Shown piece by piece: positions 1-7,607 of a stretch of 12,702 nucleotides of DNA. Numbering within the stretch: position 1 is the first letter of the stretch; every line of letters begins with the position of its first letter. A program made the translations under genes and the position numbers. This DNA is from Candidatus Moranbacteria bacterium GW2011_GWE2_36_40. Lineage in GTDB: Bacteria; Patescibacteriota; Minisyncoccia; Moranbacterales; GWC2-37-73. The notes beneath the pieces were generated by a model. The model made no database searches, was not told the DNA's origin, and saw only the letters and a program-made list of their open reading frames with translations. Where the stretch lies: contig LBRX01000026.1 in NCBI GenBank assembly GCA_000991645.1, forward strand, positions 1 to 12,702. The letters are read 5' to 3'.

Positions 1-14
1 AGGTTTCATAGATG

Positions 15-69
15 AGTGTTAAAATGTTATGTCAAAAGTTTGTACGACCTATGACTATATTTTAACACT
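15..69. repeat. 11-bp inverted repeat after the truncated helicase
   Basis: Positions 15-25 (agtgttaaaat) and 59-69 (attttaacact) are perfect inverted copies with a 33-nt spacer that itself holds a 4-bp pair (31-34 with 52-55). The repeat begins 25 nt beyond the stop of the minus-strand helicase gene. It could act as a weak terminator for that operon, although there is no clear U-run on the minus strand. It could also be the end of a mobile element that removed the rest of the helicase. Function is inferred only. Confidence 0.45.
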
Positions 70-93
70 AATCCGTGGTTAACTTAAGACCAC

Positions 94-1056
94 TTATATT
101 TTTGTTATGACTTGATTATAACAATTTCTGGCAAAATTAAAGACATTATTGGAGCATCTGTGAGTTTTATCTAATTTTATTTCACAGTTATCATTATTAT
201 CGCAAATTTCATTAAAGATATTTCTGATATCAAACATGCTTCTTGGATTTGCACCAGCAAATCCATAAATCGATTGGTTGGGATCTCCAACCATAAACCA
301 TTTGAGCTCATTTTCTGCATCGCGCACATTTTTCTTGAGCTCTTCAATAATTTTACACTGTATTTCTGAGACATCCTGAAATTCATCAATAAAAATCCAA
401 TCTATTGATTTATTCAGAGACCGCTTCACAATATCATTATCTTTTATTATAAAAAGCGATAACAGACTAATTAAATTAAAATCAATTAATTTATTTGAAT
501 TTAAAAATTTCAAATATTTTATAACCGTATTCAAATGAATATCACCATTGTTTATTGGTTGCCAGTTGTTATTTATTAGCTTGAAATTATAATATATTGA
601 TTCACTTTTAATGATATTATCTATGTCATTTTCTGACGTGTTGTTGTTTTTTAAAAATTCAATAAGGGCGGGGCCATGCTCTTTATAATTAAAGATTTTT
701 TTATATGGTCTTAATCCTTTGTCGCTTCTGTAAAGATAAGAAAAAGGCTCTAATATGTATTTAATACAGAACCTATGAAAAGTTAGGAATTCAATTTTGC
801 CAATCAGGTCACTGCTAATCATTTTTGAACAACTTTTTTCCAAATCCTCAACATTAACATTTGTATAAGAAATGCAACATATACGGCTAATATTTGAATT
901 ATCCAGAAGAAGATTTTTTATTTTCAGTGTTAATATGGTAGTTTTTCCGCTACCAGGAACAGCCCTGACTAAAGTGTCACTGTTTCTTTGAAGTATTTCA
1001 ATTTGTTTTTGCGATAAATCAAAGTCTGTTCCTAATTTTATTCTGTAATCAACCAT
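94..1056 (-). CDS. UvrD-type helicase, GajB-like, truncated after motif IV
   Basis: Superfamily 1A (UvrD/PcrA/Rep) helicase N-terminal half, 320 aa. Visible motifs: Q-motif-like LSQKQIEIL (14-22), Walker A AVPGSGKTT (32-40), motif Ia around YTN (64-66), Ib TFHRF (92-96), Walker B FIDEFQD (222-228), motif III GDPNQSIYGFAGA (257-269), motif IV LDKTHRCS (295-302). It stops 18 residues later, so motifs V and VI are absent. Family GajB proteins are about 500 aa. All three minus-strand frames downstream close within about 25 nt, so a simple frameshift does not restore the missing half. The start has a good SD (aagaagg, 7 nt upstream) and overlaps the end of the upstream nuclease gene by 19 nt, so the two are co-translated. 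The nuclease-helicase pairing is the hallmark of Gabija (class 2 OLD) antiphage systems. Without motifs V/VI, ATP-driven unwinding is unlikely, so this may be a decayed partner or one kept only for nucleotide sensing. Confidence 0.8.
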   Translation of the reverse strand: MVDYRIKLGTDFDLSQKQIEILQRNSDTLVRAVPGSGKTTILTLKIKNLLLDNSNISRICCISYTNVNVEDLEKSCSKMISSDLIGKIEFLTFHRFCIKYILEPFSYLYRSDKGLRPYKKIFNYKEHGPALIEFLKNNNTSENDIDNIIKSESIYYNFKLINNNWQPINNGDIHLNTVIKYLKFLNSNKLIDFNLISLLSLFIIKDNDIVKRSLNKSIDWIFIDEFQDVSEIQCKIIEELKKNVRDAENELKWFMVGDPNQSIYGFAGANPRSMFDIRNIFNEICDNNDNCEIKLDKTHRCSNNVFNFARNCYNQVITKI

Positions 1057-3299
1057 GATAATCCTTCTTCAATATACTTAGGAATTATAAACTCGGGTAG
1101 ATTTTCAAATTTGCTTATTTCTGTTGTATCGTCAGGGGAATAGCCATTGCTCCATGCATCTATCTCAACATCATCATTTAAAAGTTTTGCCTTTAGTAAA
1201 GATGATAGATACAGAGAAAGAGTTGGCTTTGATACTTCATACCCTAATATTTCATCGAAGAATGATTCTATTTTTTCTTTATCAATCGTATGTGAACTTA
1301 TTGCTGTTGTGACATCATTTATGATTCCAATCTTTTTTTCAAATGTCTTGTCCTTTTTGAAATAATCTCCATCTTTCATGAATCTGTATAAGATCAGTTT
1401 CAAATATTCAACATTGTTTGAAGTTGGATTTTCAGGGTCAGGAATAAAAAAAGTTTCTATTTCAAATGTGAATATGTTGCTCCTTGAAAAAATGTTAGTG
1501 CTTGTCGTGGTATCACTAACGTTGAGTGAGTCATGAATAATTTTATAATCTGAAAAATCCGCATCTGCTTTTAATTGAAAATCTCCATCATGAAGACTTA
1601 GACATTTGTTTTTCAATCCTTGTTTGTCATTGTCATTAAAAAGTGCCACAAAAGGATCAAAATTTTTACCACCAACTTCAACTATTTCAATACCCTCGCT
1701 ATCAATATCTAAATTTTTACTTTCTGGTTTGGCTTTTTTAAGATATGAATTTAGAATTGTGCCCAGTGCATATTTTTCAGAAAGACCCTCAACAAGCACT
1801 ACTTTTTGCGCAAAAAGCAGTGCGGATCTTGTTGCATCAAGGTATTGTTTAAGAATTCTCCTTCGGTGCTTATATGTTCCAGATTCAAGTTGCAAAATGC
1901 TATCAATATTTGTAGCACTAGTTTGCTTAACATTTTTTTGCATGACAACGATATTTTTCAAATCTGATTTGGAGGCTAGATGAGTAGAATGGGATGTTTG
2001 CAGAACTTGTGTGAATGCAAAAAATTTAGGTTTTTCAGTGCTGGCACTCTCGTCGCCAGCAGGAAAATCATCCATTAATTTTTCTGTTTTGTTCTCAATT
2101 TGCGTATGTAAAAATTTCTGATTTTGAACATCCAGATGTGCCTCAGGTTCTTCTATGAGTAATAGATTATAGATAATTTTTATTTTTTCATCAGAATCAT
2201 TAACATATATTTCTTTCTTAAGTTCAAACAATGTGAATATTGCTGAAATATAGGCAAGGTTTTGAAAGCCAAGACCGACAACTTTCAAATCTAGAGAATC
2301 TTTTTTTATTCCTTCGTTAAGATTTACAAGAAAATTAAAGTAACGCCCTACATTTTCAGGTGTTATTTTTGGTGTGCTGATTACAAGTTCAGCTTTATCA
2401 GTCAGAAGATTAACTTTTTCATTTTGCAGTCGTGATTCAATTTCATCAAGAATGAGATTTGCTTCCGGTGTTGATCCTGCTGTCCGCAAAGTTTTCAACG
2501 CCCCCGTTACTTCTTCAAATATTTTATTATTTTTGCCATTTTGGACAGCACCTCTGATGAGCTGAGAAACAAGAGAATTATATCCTTGATAGAAATCATT
2601 TTTTACATCTCTTAATGCGTCTAAAAATAAAAGATTGATGTGTTTGCGAATTTTATTCGCATAAATTTGTTTTGTAAGTTGTTTTTCAAATGAGATTTCT
2701 TTGTTTTCTCTGATTTTTTCAATGTCATCAGCTGAAAGATAGAAATATTTGTAAAATTCTTCCTTGTTGTCACAGGCATGCAAAGAACTTAAAATGTTAT
2801 TATCATATTCTTGTATCGTGCCGTCACTTGAATAATAGTAGCCAGATGGATGGTATCTTCCCGCGACTAGAAAACTTATATAATCATCGTTAATATCAAA
2901 AGATTCACTTTTGTTAAATGTTGAAGGGGCAAAAACAAATGATATGTTTGCGTCTAAACCGTCTTGTGCGTCATCCCCATTGCTACTTGCAGGAGCAATA
3001 GAATGGAGTAAAGCCTTGATTTCTTCTTTGTCTGAAACATTGCTAAATGTCACAGTAATAATAATTTCTTCTCCTTTTGTCCAGCAGCTTTCTTCTTTGA
3101 GCCAACAGAAATCATTCTCCGAAAGTCTTCTTTCCCACGTAGGTATATTAGAATCAAGAACTAATCGTATGGCTTGTAAAAAATTTGTTTTCCCAGAATT
3201 ATTACTGCCAATAATCGTGAGGGGCTCGCCATCTGGAATGAATAGATCAAATTCATCAAAGTTCCTGAAATTTTTAATATAGACTCTTGAGATATACAT
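1038..3299 (-). CDS. OLD-family ATPase/TOPRIM nuclease, GajA-like
   Basis: OLD (overcoming lysogenization defect) family protein, 753 aa, with an N-terminal ABC-type ATPase and a C-terminal TOPRIM nuclease. Visible: N-terminal 'VYIKNFRNF' strand, Walker A GSNNSGKT (31-38), signature-like GLGFQNLAY (342-350), Walker B LLLIEEPEAHLD (379-390), switch histidine TSHSTHLAS (435-443), TOPRIM glutamate in LVEGLSEKYAL (E504), GGKNF (543-547), metal-binding HDGDF (570-574) and a TFEIETFF segment (611-618). In Gabija, GajA is a DNA endonuclease whose activity is controlled by nucleotides and which complexes with GajB. Gene order (nuclease then UvrD helicase, overlapping) matches. It is longer than the roughly 580 aa of characterised GajA. 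Extra length lies in the 90-340 region and in a C-terminal extension after about residue 640. The start codon has only a weak SD. It could be another OLD-nuclease defence type, but the helicase partner favours Gabija. Confidence 0.85.
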   Translation of the reverse strand: MYISRVYIKNFRNFDEFDLFIPDGEPLTIIGSNNSGKTNFLQAIRLVLDSNIPTWERRLSENDFCWLKEESCWTKGEEIIITVTFSNVSDKEEIKALLHSIAPASSNGDDAQDGLDANISFVFAPSTFNKSESFDINDDYISFLVAGRYHPSGYYYSSDGTIQEYDNNILSSLHACDNKEEFYKYFYLSADDIEKIRENKEISFEKQLTKQIYANKIRKHINLLFLDALRDVKNDFYQGYNSLVSQLIRGAVQNGKNNKIFEEVTGALKTLRTAGSTPEANLILDEIESRLQNEKVNLLTDKAELVISTPKITPENVGRYFNFLVNLNEGIKKDSLDLKVVGLGFQNLAYISAIFTLFELKKEIYVNDSDEKIKIIYNLLLIEEPEAHLDVQNQKFLHTQIENKTEKLMDDFPAGDESASTEKPKFFAFTQVLQTSHSTHLASKSDLKNIVVMQKNVKQTSATNIDSILQLESGTYKHRRRILKQYLDATRSALLFAQKVVLVEGLSEKYALGTILNSYLKKAKPESKNLDIDSEGIEIVEVGGKNFDPFVALFNDNDKQGLKNKCLSLHDGDFQLKADADFSDYKIIHDSLNVSDTTTSTNIFSRSNIFTFEIETFFIPDPENPTSNNVEYLKLILYRFMKDGDYFKKDKTFEKKIGIINDVTTAISSHTIDKEKIESFFDEILGYEVSKPTLSLYLSSLLKAKLLNDDVEIDAWSNGYSPDDTTEISKFENLPEFIIPKYIEEGLSWLITE

Positions 3300-3328
3300 C
3301 TTGTTGAATTGTTTTTAGAAAATAATCG

Positions 3329-3384
3329 CTATTTTTCAAAAATAGGCTTTTGAAGCTTATTTAATGCTCATATGGTAGCATTAA
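3329..3384. promoter_or_regulatory. Palindromes in the upstream region of the GajA-like gene
   Basis: The 274-nt gap between the divergent genes carries two inverted repeats close to the nuclease start: a 17-nt near-perfect palindrome at 3329-3345 (ctattttt/aaaaatag, one central base) about 30 nt from the ATG, and an 8-bp repeat at 3361-3368/3377-3384 (ttaatgct/agcattaa). A third small hairpin (ccctta/taaggg) lies at 3411-3424. These are plausible operator or leader hairpin sites. No convincing minus-strand -35/-10 pair was identified. Confidence 0.35.
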
Positions 3385-3514
3385 GTGAGTATTTATTCAA
3401 GTTGATTTTGCCCTTAAGTAAGGGATTTTCTGATGTAATTCTAGAGTTTTCTTTATTGTGTGATGTTTTTGTAAAAATATGGCTTTATTGAGCCTTAGAT
3501 TTATGTTTTCCAGC

Positions 3515-3541
3515 TTGACTCTTAATTAATTTACTGATAAT
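3515..3541 (+). promoter_or_regulatory. Candidate sigma-70-like promoter for the anchored protein gene
   Basis: TTGACT (3515-3520) and GATAAT (3536-3541) are separated by 15 nt, shorter than the usual 16-18. They lie 33 nt upstream of the next ATG, which has no SD. The boxes are good; the spacing is the weak point. Confidence 0.4.
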
Positions 3542-3573
3542 CTAAAAGAATAATAATAAAAATTGAAATTGCT

Positions 3574-4212
3574 ATGGATAAAAAGAAAATGGTCATTGTT
3601 GGAGTTGTCGCTGTTGTTGCCATAATTGCAGGCGTATTTTTAACACAAAAAAATCAGCAAAAAATAACACAAGATGTAAATCAGCAGGTTATTAGTACAA
3701 CTGATTGGAATACATACGCTAGCGGTGGTTGGGGATATTCAATAAAATATCCTTCAAATTTATATATAAAATCAGATACACAAGGTGATAAATTTCCAGG
3801 AGAAACCACTGGTGATGAGCGTCTTCCAAAAGGATTGGCAACTTGGGATGGGGGGCAAACTTTGATCATTTCTGACAAAGAAAAAATGGGAATTCAAGAC
3901 ATTATGCCAGATGAAAGAATACATTTTGTGATAACAACCTTTAAACTGACTCAAGCAAGAGAAAAAAATCAAACATTCGAATCATATTTTAAGGATGATA
4001 AAAATCTTTCAAGAATTACAATGAATGGATTTGATATTTATGACGTTATAAATACAAATTCAGAAGGAGGCAACGGCGTGCATAGATACATTGTGAAGGA
4101 TGATTGGGTATTTGATTTGAATGGTCAGGTATATTTAAAAAATAAACAAATTAGTTCAGATGATTTAGGAATGATAAAAAAAATAATATCAACATTTGAA
4201 TTTACAAAATAG
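3574..4212 (+). CDS. Membrane-anchored exported protein, PsbP-like pattern
   Basis: A 212-aa protein with a short lysine-rich N-terminus, one hydrophobic segment (about 6-23) and a soluble domain outside the membrane. No signal-peptidase site is obvious, so it is probably an N-terminal anchor. The soluble part contains W45-N-T-Y then GYSIKYP (54-60) and ends with IKKIISTFEF (201-210). This arrangement is common in PsbP-like or 'exported protein of unknown function' families of Patescibacteria (recalled, not searched). No catalytic motif is visible. It is divergent from the nuclease gene and separated by 112 nt from the secreted operon. The start ATG lacks an SD. Function unknown. Confidence 0.75.
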   Translation: MDKKKMVIVGVVAVVAIIAGVFLTQKNQQKITQDVNQQVISTTDWNTYASGGWGYSIKYPSNLYIKSDTQGDKFPGETTGDERLPKGLATWDGGQTLIISDKEKMGIQDIMPDERIHFVITTFKLTQAREKNQTFESYFKDDKNLSRITMNGFDIYDVINTNSEGGNGVHRYIVKDDWVFDLNGQVYLKNKQISSDDLGMIKKIISTFEFTK

Positions 4213-4324
4213 ATTAGTGAAGGAATGATTTAAATACGGAAAAAGAAAGGAGGCAGTATCTTAAAAAGTTAATGGAAATTAGTGAGGTTTTTTCATCGTG
4301 CAAAATAACCCAAGGAGGATTAAG

Positions 4325-5059
4325 ATGCGAAAGTGTACTAATATTATCTTGAATATGTTGTCACTATTGGTGATGTTGCTTCCAGTCAATGCTCACGCAA
4401 ACAGAAGCGTGGAAGATGCAATCAGTTGGGCAGATGCTCAGATTGGAAGTAATCAGGATTCTGAACATAATAATCAGGCATGGGCTGGTATGTGCATGCA
4501 CTTTTGTGGACATGTATACGGACTATCCCAGTCGGGTTTTCCGGAGGCAAAAGATGGTTGGGCTGACACAGGTAGCACTTTTGGGAATAAAAATACAAGT
4601 ACAGATTTTAATTCCATACCGAGAGGTGCTCTCGTGTTTTTCAGTACAAACTTATTTCCAACTGGACATGTAGGAGTTTCCGTGGGAAATGGTCGAATGG
4701 TTCATGCCTGGGTCGCTGGAGTTAAAATTGATTCAATTGATAACCTGGCTCAATATTATCTGGGATGGAGATGGCCAAATGGATGGACAAGTGACTTACC
4801 TTCTTCCGCTCCAAATATTCAATATCGGCTTGTTGGTAATGTCGCATGGAGTCCACCAAACAAGTCCTGTCTTTACGCCAATATGTGGATATTTTTCCAA
4901 AACGGCTATCCGAATGGTGGGCAATCGCTCGGCTCAAACTCAATTTGCCAACAGGAAGAATATGAAATGATGATGACATTGGGAGGCGTGTTCTCGAATT
5001 GGTGGAAGGTGCTTTATAGTCCAGTCGATCTTGTTGATAATGGAATTTGCACGCAATAA
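4325..5059 (+). CDS. Secreted NlpC/P60- or CHAP-like cysteine peptidase
   Basis: Start chosen at ATG 4325 because an excellent SD (aaggagg, 4312-4318) lies 6 nt upstream; the in-frame GTG at 4298 has none. The 244-aa product has a signal peptide (basic MRK, hydrophobic 8-20, cleavage likely after AHA, residue 25). The mature part carries a GMCMHF motif (C57 the likely nucleophile), then GALVFF (101-106), and GHVGVSVGNGRMVH (114-127), with H115 the likely catalytic histidine. This is the layout of papain-like peptidoglycan peptidases/amidases. The C-terminal third (about 160-244) is unrecognised and contains C182, C208 and C242, which could form a disulfide. It is the first gene of an operon with the CARDB protein and a small secreted protein. 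A role in cell-wall cleavage, its own or a competitor's or host's, is inferred. Confidence 0.82.
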   Translation: MRKCTNIILNMLSLLVMLLPVNAHANRSVEDAISWADAQIGSNQDSEHNNQAWAGMCMHFCGHVYGLSQSGFPEAKDGWADTGSTFGNKNTSTDFNSIPRGALVFFSTNLFPTGHVGVSVGNGRMVHAWVAGVKIDSIDNLAQYYLGWRWPNGWTSDLPSSAPNIQYRLVGNVAWSPPNKSCLYANMWIFFQNGYPNGGQSLGSNSICQQEEYEMMMTLGGVFSNWWKVLYSPVDLVDNGICTQ

Positions 5060-5085
5060 AAATATGCCGCAAAAGGAGGTTAACT

Positions 5086-5973
5086 GTGAAATTCTTCAAA
5101 TTTTGGGTGTTACTGTTTTTGGCAGTAAATATCCACCCAAGCAATGTTGATGCGGATTGCGGAAGCTACATCTATATTTCCAGTGGCACTTCAAATCCGA
5201 GTTCTAATCCTGATCCCCCTGTTAATTCTCAAATTAGTTTGCCAGATTTTGTCATTAAGAAGATTTGGCTTTCTGATTCGGCAGGCATCGCCAAAACAAC
5301 ATTCACACCCGGCGAAGCTATGCAAATTCATGTTGACGTGAAGAATGTTGGAGCTGACACGCCTTCCGGAATTAACATCAAGTATTTTCTGTCCAACGGG
5401 AAAAAAAGGGATTCGAATCCGAAAAAGATTAGTACGGACTTTATTCACAAAGACGATCTGCAAGGAGGTGAAACCCATAGCGAGCTGAAAAACACAACCG
5501 CACCCACTACTTTGGGAACATACAATATGGCGGCTAAGGCAGATTCGGATAGTGATATTACCGAAATGCGTGAGAATAACAACTGGTCAGATGAAGCGGT
5601 GTTTGTTGTTACAACACCAAACTATACGCCAGTTGGAAGTTTGGAGCTTGCCACATGCAATGCTACTCAAGGATGGGCCAGTGACCAAAACACCACGAAC
5701 CCGATATATATTCATGTCTATGCTGGCGATGCAAACGGAAATAACCAAGTGTTTAAAACTGCTGTTTATGCAAATATCTATCAGGACAATGTTGGGTATC
5801 ACGGTTTTACATGGTCTGTTCCAGATACCCTAAAAACAGGGGCACCGTTCACATTATTTTTCTACGCAATTAATGTGCCAGCTGGGAATAATCCGCTGAT
5901 AGGTCAGACTCAATTAATCTGTGTTGGGTCATGGTTTAATCCCATTATGAATCTCATTCTGAACAACAACTAA
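5086..5973 (+). CDS. Secreted CARDB-domain protein
   Basis: Start chosen at GTG 5086, which follows an SD (aaaaggagg, 5071-5079); the more upstream ATG at 5047 would overlap the previous gene and lacks an SD. The 295-aa product has a signal peptide (hydrophobic 7-16, cleavage likely near VDA, residue 23). Residues about 51-176 form a CARDB (cell-adhesion-related) beta-sandwich: LPDFVIKKIWL, FTPGEAMQIHVDVKNVG, and a late N-x-W motif (N165, W167) typical of the domain end. Residues about 182-282 form a second beta-rich domain with GSLELATCNATQGWA, IYIHVYAG and HGFTWSVP, resembling Ig-like/lectin-like modules found beside secreted hydrolases. C191 and C279 could form a disulfide. It probably binds a surface ligand and works with the peptidase gene 26 nt upstream. 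Confidence 0.8.
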   Translation: MKFFKFWVLLFLAVNIHPSNVDADCGSYIYISSGTSNPSSNPDPPVNSQISLPDFVIKKIWLSDSAGIAKTTFTPGEAMQIHVDVKNVGADTPSGINIKYFLSNGKKRDSNPKKISTDFIHKDDLQGGETHSELKNTTAPTTLGTYNMAAKADSDSDITEMRENNNWSDEAVFVVTTPNYTPVGSLELATCNATQGWASDQNTTNPIYIHVYAGDANGNNQVFKTAVYANIYQDNVGYHGFTWSVPDTLKTGAPFTLFFYAINVPAGNNPLIGQTQLICVGSWFNPIMNLILNNN

Positions 5974-5995
5974 CGAAAAAACAAAGGAGAAGAAA

Positions 5996-6367
5996 ATGAA
6001 AAAGATTATCGTGGCAGTACTGGCTGTTGTTGCAATGTTCATCGTTTGTTCCAAAACGGCATTGGCGACGGAATATTCAACTGGCAATGTTACACTCACA
6101 TCTATCTACGCTATAATTGCGTCTCGACCGATTTCGCCAGTGGCTACTTCATTTTCCAGAGTTTTGTTTACTCAGGGAACCTCGTTGGGCGTGTGTTATG
6201 GGACTGGCGCCGATATTCAAACTACGTCTTCAAACAACCATGTCCTGGCTACGCTGTTGTTGGCGATTGCACAAAAACGGCAAGTCAATATATTCGTGGA
6301 TTCAACGCTGAGAGCAAACAATGACAATGTCTGCTCAATTACCGCCGTCGTCATGGATCTCCCGTAG
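5996..6367 (+). CDS. Small secreted two-cysteine protein, possible OB-fold
   Basis: A 123-aa protein with an SD (aaaggaga) upstream of the ATG and a clear signal peptide (KK, hydrophobic 4-17, cleavage likely after ALA, residue 24). The mature part is beta-rich with two cysteines, C67 and C113, placed to form one disulfide, and an amphipathic helix in the HVLATLLLAIAQKRQV stretch (82-97) followed by VNIFV. This 'strands - Cys - helix - GK/KRQV - Cys - strand' arrangement recalls small secreted proteobacterial proteins with an OB-like fold related to AB5-toxin B subunits. That is a by-eye resemblance, not an identification. Last gene of the secreted operon, with a strong terminator 30 nt after its stop. 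Confidence 0.72.
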   Translation: MKKIIVAVLAVVAMFIVCSKTALATEYSTGNVTLTSIYAIIASRPISPVATSFSRVLFTQGTSLGVCYGTGADIQTTSSNNHVLATLLLAIAQKRQVNIFVDSTLRANNDNVCSITAVVMDLP

Positions 6368-6397
6368 TGATTAAGTCTGCAATGCAAGACAAAGTTC

Positions 6398-6432
6398 AAA
6401 AGCTGCTTACGCTAAGTCGTAAGCAGCTTTTT
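6398..6432 (+). terminator. Rho-independent terminator of the secreted operon
   Basis: A perfect 14-bp stem (6398-6411 with 6418-6431), a 6-nt loop (ctaagt) and a T-rich 3' side. It lies 30 nt after the stop of the last secreted-protein gene. The A-run on the 5' side means it could also work on the minus strand. Confidence 0.88.
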
Positions 6433-6455
6433 ATATTTCTGTGATATTATTTAGT

Positions 6456-6469
6456 TAAGTAATTACTTA
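6456..6469. promoter_or_regulatory. 14-bp perfect palindrome ahead of the zinc-ribbon gene
   Basis: taagtaattactta is its own reverse complement and ends 11 nt before the ATG at 6481. A second small repeat (cttag 6466-6470, ctaag 6476-6480) abuts the start codon. A TATTAT -10-like box lies at 6445-6450 without a good -35. The placement fits an operator, possibly autoregulatory. No SD is present. Confidence 0.45.
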
Positions 6470-6480
6470 GCTTCTCTAAG

Positions 6481-7479
6481 ATGATAAACAGGCGCATAAA
6501 AAAGACAGTTCAGTTAATAATTCAGTCGAATGGCTGTTGTCTTTTTTCGGTACAACCTATTTCAGAGTTGTTTGTGAAATCAAAAGGAATTGCTGGAGAT
6601 GTTGGTCCACAACCCAATCGCACTATATATTTTGAAAAAAATGGGAACGGAAAATATTTTGCCGATACGAATCGTTTTCTTAAGCAGAAATTTAAATATG
6701 TACAAGAAATAAACATAGATTATGTTTTGAGAAATGGATTTTCATATAATGCTAGTTATGATTTTCCCGTAAGGCTTTATCAAGATTTTATAAAAATTAA
6801 CAACAAAAAAGAATTTAAAGAATTCATAAAAAAAATAAACTTCTGTATTTTTCCAAGAGAAATTGAGTTGAATGGATTAAGAGCAAAATATCAAAGCATG
6901 CTTTTGACTGATGAAGTAGAGCATGTTGTAGCAAATTTTCCACTAGAAAAAAATTTGCAAAAAAGAATTAAAGAAAATCAGGAACATATACAAAAAGTAA
7001 ATCTCGATTTTCTTTGGGAAAAAAAGGAGATTTTAAAAATGTTAGTTGAAAAATTCAATTCAAAGGAAATGATTTATCATGATTTTCTTTGGCTGAATGA
7101 TCAAATGGAAAACAGTTCTGATGTCTTGCTTGATCCTCATCATTTTTCACTTAAGCAAATAAATTCAACGTACGAACCAGAAAATGATTATTCAAGAGGA
7201 GATTGTTATCGGGAGAAAAAATTATCTCAAACGATGTTGGTTCCTGGACATAGAATTTATGGACATTTTGCTTTGTGTTGTTTTGAATTTTTCTTAGACA
7301 TTAAAGACTCCATCGCTATGGTAATTTGTCCTTATTGTGGTTGTGTTATCGGTCCAAAAAACGGAAAGAAATGGCGATGTGGAAAAGAAAAATTAGAATG
7401 TGTGACTATGCAAAAAAATGAAGACAAAAGAAAGCAGCGAGTTAGCCAAGAAAAAAGAAAACATGTGGATAATTTTTAG
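6481..7479 (+). CDS. Unrecognised protein with C-terminal zinc-ribbon-like motif
   Basis: A 332-aa protein not recognised as any family. It is rich in Lys, Asn and Phe, with a helical middle (about 155-210) and no signal peptide or membrane segment. The C-terminus carries CPYCGCVIG (C283, C286) followed by C300 and C307 and then a highly basic helix (311-327), the layout of a four-cysteine zinc ribbon followed by a basic tail, as in several nucleic-acid-binding proteins. Earlier cysteine clusters (C19-C20, C266-C267) are unusual for a cytosolic protein. It sits alone between two terminators behind a 14-bp palindrome, so it is a monocistronic unit. A DNA- or RNA-binding regulator is a reasonable inference, not a call. 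Confidence 0.75.
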   Translation: MINRRIKKTVQLIIQSNGCCLFSVQPISELFVKSKGIAGDVGPQPNRTIYFEKNGNGKYFADTNRFLKQKFKYVQEINIDYVLRNGFSYNASYDFPVRLYQDFIKINNKKEFKEFIKKINFCIFPREIELNGLRAKYQSMLLTDEVEHVVANFPLEKNLQKRIKENQEHIQKVNLDFLWEKKEILKMLVEKFNSKEMIYHDFLWLNDQMENSSDVLLDPHHFSLKQINSTYEPENDYSRGDCYREKKLSQTMLVPGHRIYGHFALCCFEFFLDIKDSIAMVICPYCGCVIGPKNGKKWRCGKEKLECVTMQKNEDKRKQRVSQEKRKHVDNF

Positions 7480-7541
7480 AATAAAAAAGTCAAAAAACAC
7501 CTTAACTTAGCCAAAATTTAAAATAATAATGAAAGTTTGTG

Positions 7542-7566
7542 TCGCATTTATAAAATGCGATTTTTT
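7542..7566 (+). terminator. Rho-independent terminator after the zinc-ribbon gene
   Basis: A perfect 8-bp stem (tcgcattt 7542-7549 with aaatgcga 7553-7560), a 3-nt loop and six T residues (7561-7566), 62 nt after the stop codon. Confidence 0.85.
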
Positions 7567-7568
7567 AG

Positions 7569-7598
7569 TTGTACCCTGGATACATAGGTAGCTAATAA
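7569..7598 (+). promoter_or_regulatory. Candidate promoter for the small-protein genes
   Basis: TTGTAC (7569-7574) and TAATAA (7593-7598) with an 18-nt spacer. Transcription would start only a few bases before the ATG at 7608, giving a nearly leaderless mRNA, which fits the absence of an SD there. Weak match. Confidence 0.28.
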
Positions 7599-7607
7599 AA
7601 AATAGAC

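Noticed and set aside
4246..4352. Strong SD (aaaggagg, 4246-4253) with a possible 26-codon ORF from ATG 4272
   Set aside because: The SD is 18 nt from the ATG, too far, and the ORF has no features. It may be a relic or leader, but it is unsupported as a gene.
5409..5420. ggattcgaatcc palindrome resembling a tRNA T-arm, similar to the att core
   Set aside because: It lies within the CARDB gene in frame, with no acceptor or terminator sequence around it; a chance match of a 12-bp palindrome.
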